A stretch of DNA of 64,000 nt from Actinernus sp. WN-2022 (lineage: Eukaryota > Cnidaria > Anthozoa > Actiniaria > Actinernidae), in NCBI GenBank assembly GCA_030867875.1, contig JAOWCC010001501.1, positions 15,281,524 to 15,345,523 on the forward strand, read 5' to 3'. This document shows, piece after piece, positions 24,269 through 38,200 of the stretch. The notes beneath the pieces are model-generated. The model saw only the letters and a program-made list of their open reading frames with translations, ran no database searches and was not told the origin of the DNA. The translations under genes were made by a program, and so were the position numbers. The stretch's first letter is position 1. Each line of letters opens with the position of its first letter.

Positions 24269-25006
24269 AAAACGTTACACTCCGCTGGCCGAAATAACGA
24301 AGGCTCTGGAGTTCATATACAAGTTTTCAAGGTCTTAAACTGTTTTAGTAAATAATTTTATAACTTAGTAAACTCACAGTGAATTACAAACTAAGAAAAC
24401 TTCAACCTGTGAAAATCTTAGGCTTAGTTTTTAAGTAGTTTTTTTTTTTGCGTAAATACGCGTACGTGCTTAAAATTAGAAACGTGGGTGATTGCCTCTG
24501 TTTTCTTTTAGTTTTGGCGGGAAACTGGGGGAGACGCGCGCGCGACCGGCTCGTCAAACGCGCATGCGCGTGACATTTTTCCGCGGCGTGGCACTGTCCT
24601 CGTGTTCGACTAATTTTCGTTGAGTATGCGCAGTAAGAAATAGGAAGGGTCTGGGGTCGAGAATAAGTAAGCATTCAATTTGGAGAGATGAAGAGCTCAA
24701 CAGTTTTTCATCAAATGATCACGTTACTTTATTGGGTAGCCAATCCCTCGTTTCAACATCTTCTGCACCTTGTTTTAAAGCAAGCTCAAAAGACCACTTT
24801 GTGTCCATCTTTAGGGGACTCATCGCAGAAATGTCTTAGTTTCTGTGATACTAAATCGAAAACTTAAGTTGTGAATATATATACTCGAGCGATAGCGAAA
24901 AACTGGAAGGAAGAAAATGACGAAAAAAACAAGAATAAAGGATATTCCAAGGGCCTTATATTCTTTCACGCATTCGCATCTCACTTGCGACGTTGGAAAC
25001 ATTGTT

Positions 25007-25051
25007 GACCCCAGACCCTTCTCTTAAGAAATAAGAGAAGGGTCTGGGGTC
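25007..25051. repeat. Perfect hairpin with 20-bp arms
   Basis: GACCCCAGACCCTTCTCTTA and its exact reverse complement are separated by 5 bp. A third, direct copy of GGGTCTGGGGTCGAGAATAA lies at about 24646, so the hairpin may be the junction of two inverted repeat ends. Confidence 0.8.
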
Positions 25052-26635
25052 GAGAATGACGTTGGTATAAAAAAATACCACAGGCAGCCCGATAATAAGG
25101 TCAAAGGCGCTCTATAGCTAGATATAACCTGCATGTAGTCTGGTTACTCCAAGGGCTTTAATCCCCAGCCACCATGCTAACAGGTGTGGAAAGTGAGAAT
25201 TGAGATGTCATACATATGAAATCTAGATATATTGCAGTGTTGTCAAAAAAATTGGCATTGTACTTCTTAACTAAGAAATCCAGTCGTTAATCAGATGTTA
25301 TGACCCCGTTGATTGATCATTGCTGCACGTCCAATGTGTATAAGTGTTTGCCAAGGGCTTTATCATGAATTTCTGATCTAAAAACGATAAGTTCTGCTGA
25401 ATGTCTTAATGAAAAGCGATTTATTTAGAAATCGAGCGCCTTGAAATAGAAAAGTTTCAAGTGCACACTTCTCACTTCATCACCAGTGAGAATGTTTAAT
25501 GAACTCGTTATCAGCATATGTAGATTGAAACATTAATAATAAAGGTATAAATGGATAGTAGCATAGACCAGAGTCAGGAGCCCATATAGTATAGATTTCC
25601 GTGATACTTTGGACTGAAAAACAGATCGCAGAGATTGGACTGATTGAAAGAACACAATGAAGTTAGTAAGAATGCCATCCTGGCTTTGGGGTTGTACCTC
25701 GTATATAGGAGCGAATATATTGCCATGTAAAGTCCGTGAATTTTACAAGCCTTTTTGTATGGCGCGGGCCACAAGTTTGATTACCCGGTATGCAAAAAGA
25801 AATAGCTTCGCTATGAAAACGCCTTTAAAATTTACGGACTTTTCGTGGCACCAAAGTTGGCACTCTTACTAATTTCAGTGTGCTCTTTCGACTACTCCTA
25901 TTGTTGTTCAGTCCAAAGAATAAATATTAAAGGAGAAAAACCTCGACGTGGTCTGTTTCCAACAGAATCAACTCTCCCTCAACCTGATCACCAAACTCTA
26001 ACCTGAACACACTGTGGCGGCTATTTTTAAATACCCACGTTTATTTTTACCGCTACCGTCCACGTGACCTGATACCCCATATTCCTTTCTTTGAGAGTTG
26101 ACCAGTTGCGCTAGCTAGGCTAGCATGATCTGGTCGATCGCGAGCTGCGATGATTTTCTCGCAGAACGTATATGATTGACGTAAAGCTGACCAATCAGAT
26201 GACGTTCTAAAATAACTTTCGGTTCTTAAAATAGCCATTTTGGGAACTAACGGTGTAAGAGTCCCATGTATGGGGGAATCGTTCTCTTACCTCATTTTCT
26301 CTTGTTTCTTTATAAAAGGGAGATAGAGAAAGGGGGGTAAAACTAATGCTCCTTCTACCCCCTGGATGCGCCACAGACACATACCTTACTCAACATAAAA
26401 ACAAAACAGAAAAAAACACAGAAAAATCGCCTAAACTAAACCTGATAACATTAGTGGTAAAAAAGCCACAGCAGATGAATGGAATGTATTTCGTTTCTGT
26501 AAATCATGCTCTGTAACAGAGTTAAATTGTTGCCTTACCTAGTAAGCTAATCCGTCAATAAGGATTGCAGCCATGTTGCTGACTTTCATTATATTATATT
26601 TATTTATTGATTTATTTATCCTTGTTTCGCTTATT
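25052..26635. other. Intergenic, nothing recognised
   Basis: Short frames on both strands at 25574-25872 overlap each other and have no known domain. No repeat structure noted. Confidence 0.4.
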
Positions 26636-27431
26636 ATATGGGCTATACGGGTATGTGCCGCCCAAAGGGTACTCCCTTATATGGGCTATACGGGTATGTG
26701 CCACCCCAAAGGGTACTCCCTTATATGGGCTATACGGGTATGTGCCGCCCCAAAGGGTACTCCCTTATATGGGCTATACGGGTATGTGCCGCCCAAAGGG
26801 TACTCCCTTATATGGGCTATACGGGTATGTGCCGCCCAAAGGGTACTCCCTTATATGGGCTATACGGGTATGTGCCGCCCAAAGGGTACTCCCTTATATG
26901 GGCTATACGGGTATGTGCCGCCCCAAAGGGTACTCCCTTATATGGGCTATACGGTACGGGTATGTGCCGCCCCAAAGGGTACTCCCTTATATGGGCTATA
27001 CGGGTATGTGCCGCCCCAAAGGGTACTCCCTTATATGGGCTATACGGGTATGTGCCGCCCCAAACAACAAAGGGTATGGTTTCGAGCTGCCGAGGTCTGG
27101 GATAGAGTATCCTTTTTACGGTTTTGGCCTGGGAAAGGGTATGGATTTTGATTTACTTGTCGTTAACGCCATGCTTAGTATAGCGCTCTATCGACCACGC
27201 TACAGCTTAAAATACCATATTAAAACAAAACAACTGCTTTCATAGTGTAATTGAGTATGAATCTATGGTTTGGGTCTGGGATAGGGTATATATTTTTTGC
27301 TTCAAGTCTGGGATAGGGTATGGTAAACGGCATTTTTAGGTCTGGGATAGGGTCAGGGTTTTGAGGTCCCCGCGGCACACCCCTACTCAAAAATCTTCTG
27401 AGTACCCCCCCCCCCCCCCCCCCCCATGCCG
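26636..27431 (+). mobile_element. G/C-capped repeat with expanded end
   Basis: It consists of a 43-bp tandem array at 26640-27066 followed by a body in which TCTGGGATAGGGTAT-like motifs recur at about 27095, 27275, 27306 and 27337. It ends in a 23-base C run at 27407-27425. The body and one array unit match the element at 34279-34661. Confidence 0.7.
26640..27066 (+). repeat. 43-bp tandem array, ten units
   Basis: The unit GGGCTATACGGGTATGTGCC continues GCCCAAAGGGTACTCCCTTATAT. Units differ by a C insertion (43/44 bp), one GCC to ACC change and one 7-bp insertion. All three plus frames are open over it (up to 212 codons) purely because of the repeat. Confidence 0.9.
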
Positions 27432-28919
27432 GATGAGCTTTCTAGTGGCAATTATATGAATTAAAGATTAAAGATCATAAATGGTAGTCTGCTTGAATTG
27501 CTGATAATAAACAATTAAATAAACAGTTAATCAGTTTATCAGTTTATCAATATAAACTATTTTTAACTTGCAGCATGCGGCCACTTTTTATAAATATTGA
27601 TTCTTCACTGTTGCGTGTGACAACGTTTCGCTGCTAAACATATAAAGTCAAATTTCAGTGCGTGCTTAATCATTTATATATCATCCACATATTTAGACAA
27701 CATCCCCCCTTACCATAATAACCTTTGATCTTGGCAAGGAAACATTATCATTGTGTCACGTACTGGTTCCGCACGGGCGGGAAAGGATGTCGAGGCGGGG
27801 GTTAGGCCATAGGAGTAGATGTACTTTTAAGACCTAATTTTGCTCTCCCGAAATGCCCAATTAAGACCGTCCAATGACAAACCTTTAGAATAATTTCATA
27901 ATTAGCTCGCGCGCTCTTTCTCCACTCCCCTCCGCCCCCTGCCTTCGCTCACGCGTATCTCCGTGACTCTCAGTCCCATAAATCAGTTGACTAATAATTA
28001 TCATAATTCTAGAACTCGAGCTTTATCTAATTTTAACCAGCCATCAATATGAGAAGTTTGGACAGTAGAATATGAATTACTGGTTACTGGTATTAAACTC
28101 AAAAGTGAGATCAACATGAAAACGAGGCTGGTCACGCCTGGCTTGTAAAGTTAACTGTACATGAGTACGTTATACAGTATAATTTAGGACTGATCATGTT
28201 TTAAAGTGATCTTTACTCTGAACTGTTCGTGAAGCTTAAATATATTTTATTACATGAAGTATATTAAGTTTTTAAAAAAACATTTTGAGCTCAAATTGCA
28301 TCGAAAAGCATTGTATAAACAGAGAAAGGGATCTTTTTGACCCTAATGAATTTTCCCAATACAATAATAATGTATATTTATTGGCACATTGAAACGCGTA
28401 CGTTATAGTATTCATCAGTTAATCCAAATAAATTCATAATAACATTTAATGTTACAGAGAGAGAAAATAGAACAAGGTAAAGAAAAGAAGATGTTAGGAA
28501 TTATTTGAGTAATGATGATAAGTATATTTGTTGTAATAACTTTGAATGAAAGAAAGCCCAGGTGGCGAGCAGAAGAAATATCACAGTTTAATTTTTTTTT
28601 ATTGGCTTCTGATTGATACCAGTCAGTACATGAAAGATATGTTGTGTTATTTTCAATGCAAGTTTTTAATGACTTATGACTGGGCTCTTGCTGCTTGTGA
28701 CTTGTGTTTTATACTCGAACCACCGAGTTTAATAATAACAGACCAAAATGTAATTAAGGATCCAACACGGTTAAAGCATGCAACCTCCCAAGCTGCAATC
28801 TTAATTAGTTGGTTCATCCATAGTTGGGTTTCTTGAAAGGATCATTTAGAGCAAATATCAAGGTTTAGCTAAGGTATTTGAGGGGCTCTTAAACTAAGGA
28901 TTTCCGGAAGTCGTCGATC
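27432..28919. other. Intergenic upstream of LIMPETin
   Basis: AT-rich. A 96-codon plus frame at 28546-28836 has no recognisable domain and looks incidental. Confidence 0.4.
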
Positions 28920-29086
28920 AGACTGGTTTAGGGACGCGCGATTGCGTTGTTGTCGCGCGCGCGTTGACCCCTCCTCTACCTATTAGCCAAGAATGCGTTG
29001 ATGAAATGTCTAATACAGATTCAGTGTCGGCTTCAGATTTCTCATTCGAAGTCACTTTGGTGTGGTGTTGCTAGTCGCACGCAACT
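28920..29086 (+). promoter_or_regulatory. Probable LIMPETin 5' UTR and core promoter region
   Basis: The stretch before the start codon is locally CpG-rich, with GCGCGC runs at about 28935-28965, in an otherwise AT-rich neighbourhood. No TATA box is obvious. The call is positional and compositional only; the transcription start cannot be read from the sequence. Confidence 0.35.
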
Positions 29087-29200
29087 ATGAGCTTCGCTCG
29101 GGGAAAGACGCGACCACGGCTGCCAAATGAATTCTACGACGATGCTTTGCACTCAGACGAGATTCAGATGAATAGGGAAAGGACAGCAGCGTCGAAAAAA
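29087..29200 (+). CDS. LMPT: LIMPETin exon 1 (start codon)
   Basis: It encodes 38 residues from ATG (A at -3) to AASKK, with no recognisable domain; the composition is basic then acidic. The donor GTGAGT follows an AAA codon, phase 0. A CpG-rich stretch lies just upstream. Assignment rests on exact phase with exon 2 and on the short pre-cysteine leader usual in testin-like proteins. Confidence 0.82.
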
Positions 29201-32200
29201 GTGAGTATGGAAGTTGTTAGTGCTCCCTATTGGATTATGAACACGAGAAACTGGGCTATCACAGGCGGAGGTGTCCCATCCGTATAGGTTTACTCTTCTA
29301 TAAACTTTATACTGAAGTGTATCTCCGAATCCCGCTCACAGCGAGGGAGCTTTGTCGAACCTTGATGAGTTTCTAACTAGCTTTGTTCTATTTCTTTAGG
29401 GAATTTTACTTCAAGACATCGATGAAGGAAAACCATGCTTGAAATGCGGAGATCGGTGTCCCGGGTTTAGTCTTCATGTTTGGAGGTAAGTTAATGTTTG
29501 CGCAACTGAAATCTTTTAATATCACACAGTGAACCAAGTGTCAGAATACGAATTCATTAAGTGCCTACACAATTTTATTCCCTTGTTGTCCAAGACTACA
29601 CAATAAGTTTATCCGAGGTTCCAGTATGAACGTCGCACGCTGTGTTAATTCGCAACCTTTCAGAGTTACGAATCTTTTAAATTTATTCTTCGAAAGTAAA
29701 ATTAATCGATTAAGGTTCGACACCTAATGTTTATATTCGTCAATTTAATTGCTAGCCTCACGAGAGCTATTCATATTTAAATAGTGTGAAATAACGCCGC
29801 TCTTTGTTCTCGAAAGCTTCTAAACAAACAGGATGGGGTAACTCCATTTGGAAGTTAATTATTAGACACAATAAAAAGCTCTGAATGGTTCGGTCGGAAG
29901 TTTGGCTACTCCACCCGTCTGTAGCAATACCGGTTAATTCAAGCCGACCTATCTTATAGAACATGTCTTGTAATTTAGTCTGTTGTCAAAGTCGCGATGC
30001 ACCGTGATTTTATAGCGCTCAAACTCAGTAGTGAGCGTACATGTTCGCCAGCCGCGCGCTTTGTAAGTTTAAAACCCTACTCGTTGCCTCTGGAGTAGTA
30101 GATAAGATGAATTTGCCTCCCTAGAAGAGATTTATGTTTATGGTGGATTAAGCGGAACACCGTTCTCTAAAACATATGACACAAGCTGGAACAGCTTCAA
30201 AGCACAGCTTTTGTAATTGTGTTATTGGAATAATAAGTGGCGCAGCCAATACGTAACCGATTTGCCCCAATGATGCTGTCAGTTCCTCCGCAGTTTTCAT
30301 TTATCGCTTCAGTGAGCCTATAGGAATCGGCCATCTATTACTCGTAGCCACAACTGTTTTGATGTAAGACAAGCCACTTTCGGGATAACTTACGAAAGCT
30401 TTTACTGTTCCACTGAAAGCTGTTGGCGAGCGTATTGTTCTTAGAGTGCAACAGATTCGTACCTATAACCACGCTTTTAAAATGATGGCTCCAGCAGCAT
30501 TAGAAAGCTCCAAGAAAGCTCCTCCAAAAAAACCACCAAGACCAAGCATTAAGAAAAGGTTTGTGAATCAACTATCCACTCACGGTATAAACATAGTAAA
30601 ACACTAAACTTCGACTTTAAATTTCAGCATAAATTAGTTTATTATATCCAAGACGCCAGTGAGGTTTCCCTTTTAAAAACCTTCGAGGAATCGGGAATTC
30701 TCGTTTCGCCTTTTATATATCAGAGTGCAGAGTTTGACAAGGTGAGTTGTATGATAGCCAGATCAAAACTCGTCTTTTATTGATCTTATTATTTGAGTGC
30801 GGAGTTTGACAAGTTGAGTTTGGTGATAGCTGGATCAAAACCTATGACTGCGAATGGTTATGAATGTTTCTTTATGACAGCGCATGTGTCGTCCATCGTT
30901 TAATCTCTCGCTTTGTTGTATCGCTATTAAACCGAGAATTTTATATGGACTAAAACGTTTAGGGGAACCGATTTATTTCGGATGTGATGTAGGTATTAAT
31001 GCAATACAGTTCGGCGAAAACCTTTGGCTAGCCTTTCAATGTTTTCTTGTATTCTGGTTATACCTTGTAAGTGAATTCCATTTCAGTACCATTTTGCAAG
31101 AAAAAATAACCTCCGTCCAAGCACCTCTTTCTAGCTGCTCTGTCCAATTCGCTTACGACGCGATACACAATATCTATTTAACCCAACCATTAACAAATGA
31201 CAGATCTACTCACTGGATAGAGTTTCAGATGTAATGTTTTGAAGACAATTTTTTTTTGGCTTTTACAACCGACCTGAATATATACATTTCCATAAAACAT
31301 AAATATTTTATTTTGAAAAGACGCTTGTTTTATTTCCTATATTTACTAACAAAAAGTTTTAATTTGGACTCCCAAATTTGGGTATTGATTCGCACTCAGT
31401 GCAATTAATATTCTTTTAGATCTGAATAAGTACATTTTGAATAATTGTATTGTAATTGTTATTATTTTAGAGCAAAATCGTGAAATTGGTTTTCGCTTGA
31501 GAAACCATTTTTATGTGTCAAAGTTCCTACAATAAAAGCCCCAAAACTGAGTGTAGTTTTAACATAAAAATCTATCAGTAAATTCAATCGATTCCGAATT
31601 CTATTTGAAAGAAAACATTTTATACAAAATACATTTTTGGTTTTATACATCACAGTGGGAGCGGCGGAGCTTTTATGGACGAATTTGATCCTTGGCCTTA
31701 AATTTCCTACATAGCGACCACACGTTGTCAAAAGGGAGATACTTTTTTACTACGTGAGCAAAACATTTCGGAAGCGGTTACTGATTTAGTAATCGCCCTG
31801 TCAGTTACTTTCTTAAGGGTTAAATATTCACAATACCCGGCGGAACATGCTTTTTTAATTCTATGCCTAATAAATAAGTATTGTAGGTAAAGTATTCACA
31901 TTATATGAGAATTCAGTTATTGATGGTTAAAAGCTCTTTAATAAGTCCGAGAGAGTTTAGTTTTATGGTACCTCACGTTTACACAGAATTTGAGGTCCCG
32001 AACCTTTCAATTCAGTCTTAGACCGGAAATACTGAATGTCCAAATGCTCGCACATCCGAAAATAGAAATAACCGCTCAATTAGTGATTCTACATGCGTCG
32101 AGTATAGCCGGAAAACCACGCTTTTCGAGTTCACTTTGAAGTCAGTAAAAGCACGAAAATTACCAACTCGAAGAACCGATATTAAAATTTAAACGAATTC

Positions 32201-35200
32201 GTCATTTAGGTAATTTTCTTTCCCTGCGTAAACATTATTCGCTTTCATTTTAAAATCTATCTTTAGCTGGTCGTGTCACGTCAATTGCTGTTTGACTTAT
32301 GAACACGATTTTGATTATCTTTGTTAGTTATCTCGGCCCAGCAACGTGGGTTCATTTATTGATAATTTACTGCCTCAATTTGTATAACTTTGCAATAAAA
32401 TGTTATTGAGCTAACTAATTTCTTCCTATATTTGGCTGGTAGGGGTGATCGTCGTATTTTTTAGGGTTTGAAATCGGCGATGTAGTATTTTTTAGGGGTT
32501 GTCCAAGCGAAATCCATTTTTCAGGGTGATTTTTAGACCATGAGGTACATTTTAGGGTGGGAAATGTTTCACGGTTTTGTATTTTTTAGGGTATTTTTCG
32601 AGGTTTTCCGACGGTCACCTCTACCCTTTTTACCTTGAAGAACCCCCTCCCCCCCACCCCCACCCCCCTCCCCCCCCCCGCCGGGGGGCTAATTTCCTTA
32701 GCCCTAATTAGCATCACGTTTCGTTTGATGTTATTTTGATGGCATACATTTTATTGAACGTTGTGAAGAAAGTTGTGCACAAACATTCCGGCGCTTTCTA
32801 TTTACACGAACCGACTGATCTGATCGTCCAGTTCTCAAATGGAACGCGTCAGTTCTGAGAACTGGTTCGAGACAGACTGGCCCTATTCAGGGAGGAGAAC
32901 TAGACAACATGGCCGCCCTCGCCTCCACCGGCACTGTATGTCCTTTGTACACCAAGAACCATTCCGCCCCCTCGAACCGGTCGGATCTGAAATGGAACGC
33001 GCGCTGCTCTTCGGCACGCGAAAGCTCTGTAGCAGATTTTAGTTGATCCCTTCAGTGTTCAATAAACGAAAATATAGCATTTACATAGATTGCATCATTA
33101 TGCTTCATTTATTATCTGATCTACCCAACTACTATTTTGTCATTTATTTTTAGAAATTATTACGAACTTACTCAAAGTTACTGTGAGCTATGTTACAATA
33201 TTAATATCAATTTTCCAAACCACCTGCAGAATAAGTATTTATCGTGTGAGACTCACTATTCTCAGACTAGAGGGAGGGTGAATAATAATAATAATAAGAT
33301 TAAATAAAATAAATAAATACAATAAATACCATAAATACTCTTGCTTCTATCGCGCCAGAGAGCCAAAACTCCAAACCACAACAATGTTTGCAATCACTCG
33401 AGGGTCAAACTTACTTGGTAATTATTTCCTTGTCAAACAATCTGGGAGACACTGAAATAGCGTAAGTCGACATTTTCGAAAACCTTATTGCTGGCTTTTC
33501 AATGTCCGTGTTATTTTTGAGCGTGTTTTCTGAGTAGGTTCTTGAAAACGGTTATTGTTTCAATTCAGGCTGTCTTGGATGTATTTAAGCTGGTCTGGGT
33601 TTTAAGTTTTTGAGTCAAAATAATCTGAGATTGGCATCAAAAGAAGAATTAATTTCCGGACATTAACAAAGCCTTCAACAACTTTTTTGTGGACGCTGTC
33701 TATATACCTCCTTTATACACCACATTCATAAGGGTGTATTCTCTGTATTTTAATAGTTTAGCCACATGTACAATGTATGGAAAACAATATCCGGCTTGCC
33801 GTGCGAAAGAGCATACCAACTTTGGTGATCCTGAAGAATTTGAATGTTGAAGCATAAAATGCTGTAAAGTTACAGTGATTTGAAATTAGAGAGATTTGTA
33901 TGAGAAAAACCATGAGGCCTTTTCATTTTTCCACATTTAAAATGCCAACAACTCGACAGCAATTTGAAATATTGCTTTCAAACTGTGGTCAATTACTAAT
34001 TTAGGTACGATCTTTCATGTGGTAGCAATAGTTTATCTGTACACATTAATCTTCCAATTTCTGCAAATTTAATAGGTGGCGACCATCATAGTGGTACTTA
34101 TGCAAGAATCACGTTAAAATTAGACTTTGGTCATTACTAATCAATTGATAATGACTGATAAGCTAATCTTTTATCGCGTGTCTTTTGGAATCATGCACTG
34201 GATTACTGCCAACGTGTTTCAATAGAGGGAATGGTCGACTCAGGATTCCAGCACGAAACTGGACAGCACTGTATTAATCCGGGGGGGGGGGGGGGGGGGC
34301 TCCCTTATTTGGGCTATACGGGTATGTGCCGCGGGATAGGGTATAGTTTTTGAGCTGCCGAGGTCTGGGATAGGGTATCCTTTTTTACGGTTTTGGTCTG
34401 GGAAAGGATATGGATTTTGATATACTTGTCGTTTACGCCATACTTAGCGCTCTATCGACCACACTACAGCTTAAAATACCATATTAAAACAAAACAACGG
34501 CTTTCGTAGTGTAATTTTAATTAAAACTGTTCGGTATCTGGACTCTTAGGGTATAGATAGGGTATATATTTTTTGTTTCAAGTCTGGGATAGGGTATGGC
34601 AAACGATATTTTTAGGTCTGAAATATAGGGTCAGGATTTTGAGGTCTCCGCGCCACACCCCATGCAGTAAGAGTGTGGGGACTTTGACTGCCTTACTGTT
34701 ATGCGATTGACAAATTAATATGAGTAGTAATATGTTATGCCCCATAAGAGAATAGCTTGACTTTTGGTGGGCATGTTGTAGTTTCAGCCGACGTAGTCAC
34801 GCGAGGGACGAAAATCATGGTACTACATGGGCTGAACATAATATGACCCGACAAAAGTCATTTTATTAGTAGTATTATCAAAATACAAGGCCAAATGAAT
34901 TCTGGCTATTGTTTCATCTTCGTAGTTTGCCATTTTCACCGATATATTTTATTTTTTTGGTATTGCTTTGGGCGACGTTCCGCCGGTGAGTGCTTCAAAC
35001 TTTTCAAAATTAAGTTCTCGCTGGCGGGATTTGTACCTGAATGGCTTCCCACCGCGTCAGTGCCAAAATCTGATTGGTCTAAATGGATAGAGCCAATGAG
35101 ACAGAGGTTGTTTGCAGCCCGATACACGCGCGTTTTCGTGAGGGCGATTTTATATTTGGCTGCGTATTTTGATTATTATCATCAAATACGCGGTCAAGTA

Positions 35201-38200
35201 AAATAGCTCTCTGGAAAACGCGCGCGAACGACGATTTGGAGGATGGCTTCCTATTGGCTAAAATTAACACATCATCCGATTCTCGATTATTTCTTCATTC
35301 TTGCGTGGAAAGTTCTTGTTGTAACGAAGAAGAGTATATAACAAAAAAAACTCGGGTCCACTGAGGTTTCGGGTTCGCCGAGTTAACTTGTCAATAATAT
35401 TCATGGATCAGTTGCTGTATTCTGCGGCATTGTAATTACAGATGCTTGGAATAGTTTAAAATTTTAATATAGAGTAAAAAAATTCAATATTTTGAAAGGC
35501 CTAAACTAAAAACAAGCCAATTCCTTTAAATTCCGATTAATTGAACGGGTAAAGGCTTTTATGGATTTGGGAAAATGGAAAAAAACTCGAAATCAAACTC
35601 GACGATTCGGATTCCCATTTTTAATGCGGTCAAGGGGATATGTCGTAGCGGGTAATAATTATTATAATTATCGGCCTTCTCTTTGCGAACAGCTCTAACT
35701 TTTTCAGTCTAACGTCTCCAGCGTAAACATGATTATATATAGATCGCTAGATATATAGGAAGGAGACTATACCAACGGATTTTGCGTCCGTTTCTGATGA
35801 TCGTCGGGGTTCGGGGGAGTGGGCCGGGAGTTCGGATTGAACATAGCGCGCTACCAACCAAACAACATTGACCAACCAACCAAACAACAATGATATTTCT
35901 AGCATCAACACGTCGAAACTGAAATATAGAATAAACGGATTATTCCCAAGCTGATTCGATTTCACTTATCCTTCAACCGATTTCAAATTCAGTTTTGTTT
36001 GACAAATGCTGTCAGTTTTGGTTTCGTCCACTGAACAAAGTTATTCCGAGCAGTTTATTTCCAGACAGGGTTCCAGAGGCTCGAACAAAGAAAAGGCGAA
36101 GAAGCTAGAGAGAGGAGAGAAAAGGAGAGAAGAGGAGAGAATTCGAAGAGGAGCCTCTGGTGTTATCCGTTATGAATCTCACTTCCATGCGAACATTAGG
36201 TTCAGACATCGAACCTCGTCCCTGATTGGATAATCTACTCATTACCAGGCGCAACCGTGAGTCCGTGAGTACTGAATGTAACGGTAGTGTTCATTGCTTA
36301 CCAATAGCCCAGCAAAACCGGTTTGACGTGTTTTCTTGATTTGAAACTCAGCGCATAGAAGTGAGATTCTCAACGGATAACACCAGACTCTTCTTGTTCT
36401 TCTCTCTCCTCTTCTTCTCTGGCTCCCAGGGTATTGCCAGACTGGAATTCATTAATGAACACATTGTCATCGCTGTCCGAAAACAACCACACTCACACGA
36501 ATTCGTCGGTCGAATTGGAATTTGGGTTGGTTTTTGAGGAGGGAGGAAAACTGGAGAACCCGGAGAAAGACCGTCGGAGCAAAGGCGAGATATCAACAAA
36601 CTCAACTCACATGTGACACCGGGTCCGGGAATCGAACCCAGGCCACAGAGGTGAGAGGCGATGCGCTTAACCATTGCGCCACCCTGGCTCCCCGTCAACA
36701 AACGTAATACAGTTAGACCGATAACCAAAGCGCCTCACTTTTTTGTACTTGAGTAACGACATGTGCACGACATGTGAACGACATGTGAACGACATGTGAA
36801 CGACATGTGAACGACATGTGAACGACATGTGAACGACATGTGAACGACATGTGAACGACATGTGAACGACACGTGAACGACACGTGAACGACACGTGAAC
36901 GACACGTGAACGACATGTGAACGACATGTGAACGACATGTGAATGACATGTGAACGACATGCCCAAGCCCCAATTGTTCAAATTTCTTTCAGAATGTTTG
37001 CAGATGACGCTAATCTTTTCTACTCATGTGATAATCCAATAGAATTAGAGACAGTAATAAACGAAGAATTTAAACATTTGTTAGATTATTGTGCTGCTAA
37101 CAAATTATCCATTAATTTTAAAAAGACACACTATATGCTTATTTCATCACATCGTAGGAAAAATCAAATTAACATAACTAATATTGAACAAAAGGACTAC
37201 ATTAAATATTTAGGAATATATATTGACAAAAATATTAACTGGGAACCCCAAATTCAACACATCAACAATAAGATCTCAAAAAACCTGGGAATTATTAATA
37301 AACTCAGATATTTTCTAAATTATCAAATGCTAAAACAACTATATTATACATTGATTTACCCTTACTTACAATATGGAATCATAAGTTGGGGAAATACCTA
37401 CAAAAGTAAACTAACTAAAATTAGGACAAAACAAAATAAATGCATACGTAGCATATTCTTTGCACACAGCAGAGAGAGTGCCATTCCCTATTTCAACCTA
37501 TTGGAGATTCTAACCCTTGAAAATATTTATAAATTAAGAATAGCAATCTTTGGTCACAAAATCATTACTGACAAATCAAGAGTTCAAGTATTTTCACCCA
37601 ATATGTTACACCTGTATCTGGAATACATACTTACAATACCAGGTATGCAAAAAATAAAAATATGTATCGACACAATGTAAGAACTAACTATGGCTTATCT
37701 ATATTTAAATTTTCTTTATCTAAAATTTGGCAAACTATCTCTACTGAATTCAAAAGTTTAAATCTCTTTCATTAAGAACAAACTGTACTTTATCCAGTCC
37801 CAACTATAATGTCTTATTCTAATAATTTATTACAGTAATTGTTTCAACATGTTGCATATTTTACATTATATACTACATATAATTCAGACCTAGTCTTAAT
37901 ACGTCTATACTACATGTAAACCCGACCTAAACTTAACCTTATTTATTTTCCTTGTGGCAGTGGTTAACTCGAAAGCTTAAGCTCATTTAACCACTGCACA
38001 CCTTCATCTACATTATTATGTTTAAAATAACTAGTTATTCCCATTATTTTAATGATACCTGAACCGACTGTATTATAATTAAATGAATAGTGTAAAATAT
38101 AGAAAACTGAAACTGAAAACTGAGTACATTCCCGAGTTAATATGACATTCATGAGCCATTCTAATACCTATTTACGTATTCATTCCGTACGCTTAAGGCT

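Noticed and set aside
26573..27245. Three overlapping frames of 155-212 codons with GYTGMC and GLYGYV repeats
   Set aside because: They are translations of the 43-bp tandem array in all three frames; 43/44-bp units shift frame continually, so no protein is conserved.
32839..33042. 67-codon plus-strand frame
   Set aside because: No domain, no splice context and a neighbourhood of repeats; not distinguishable from chance.
36667..36981. Minus-strand frames with HVVHMSFTCRS repeats
   Set aside because: They derive from the 11-bp tandem array and the adjoining SINE.
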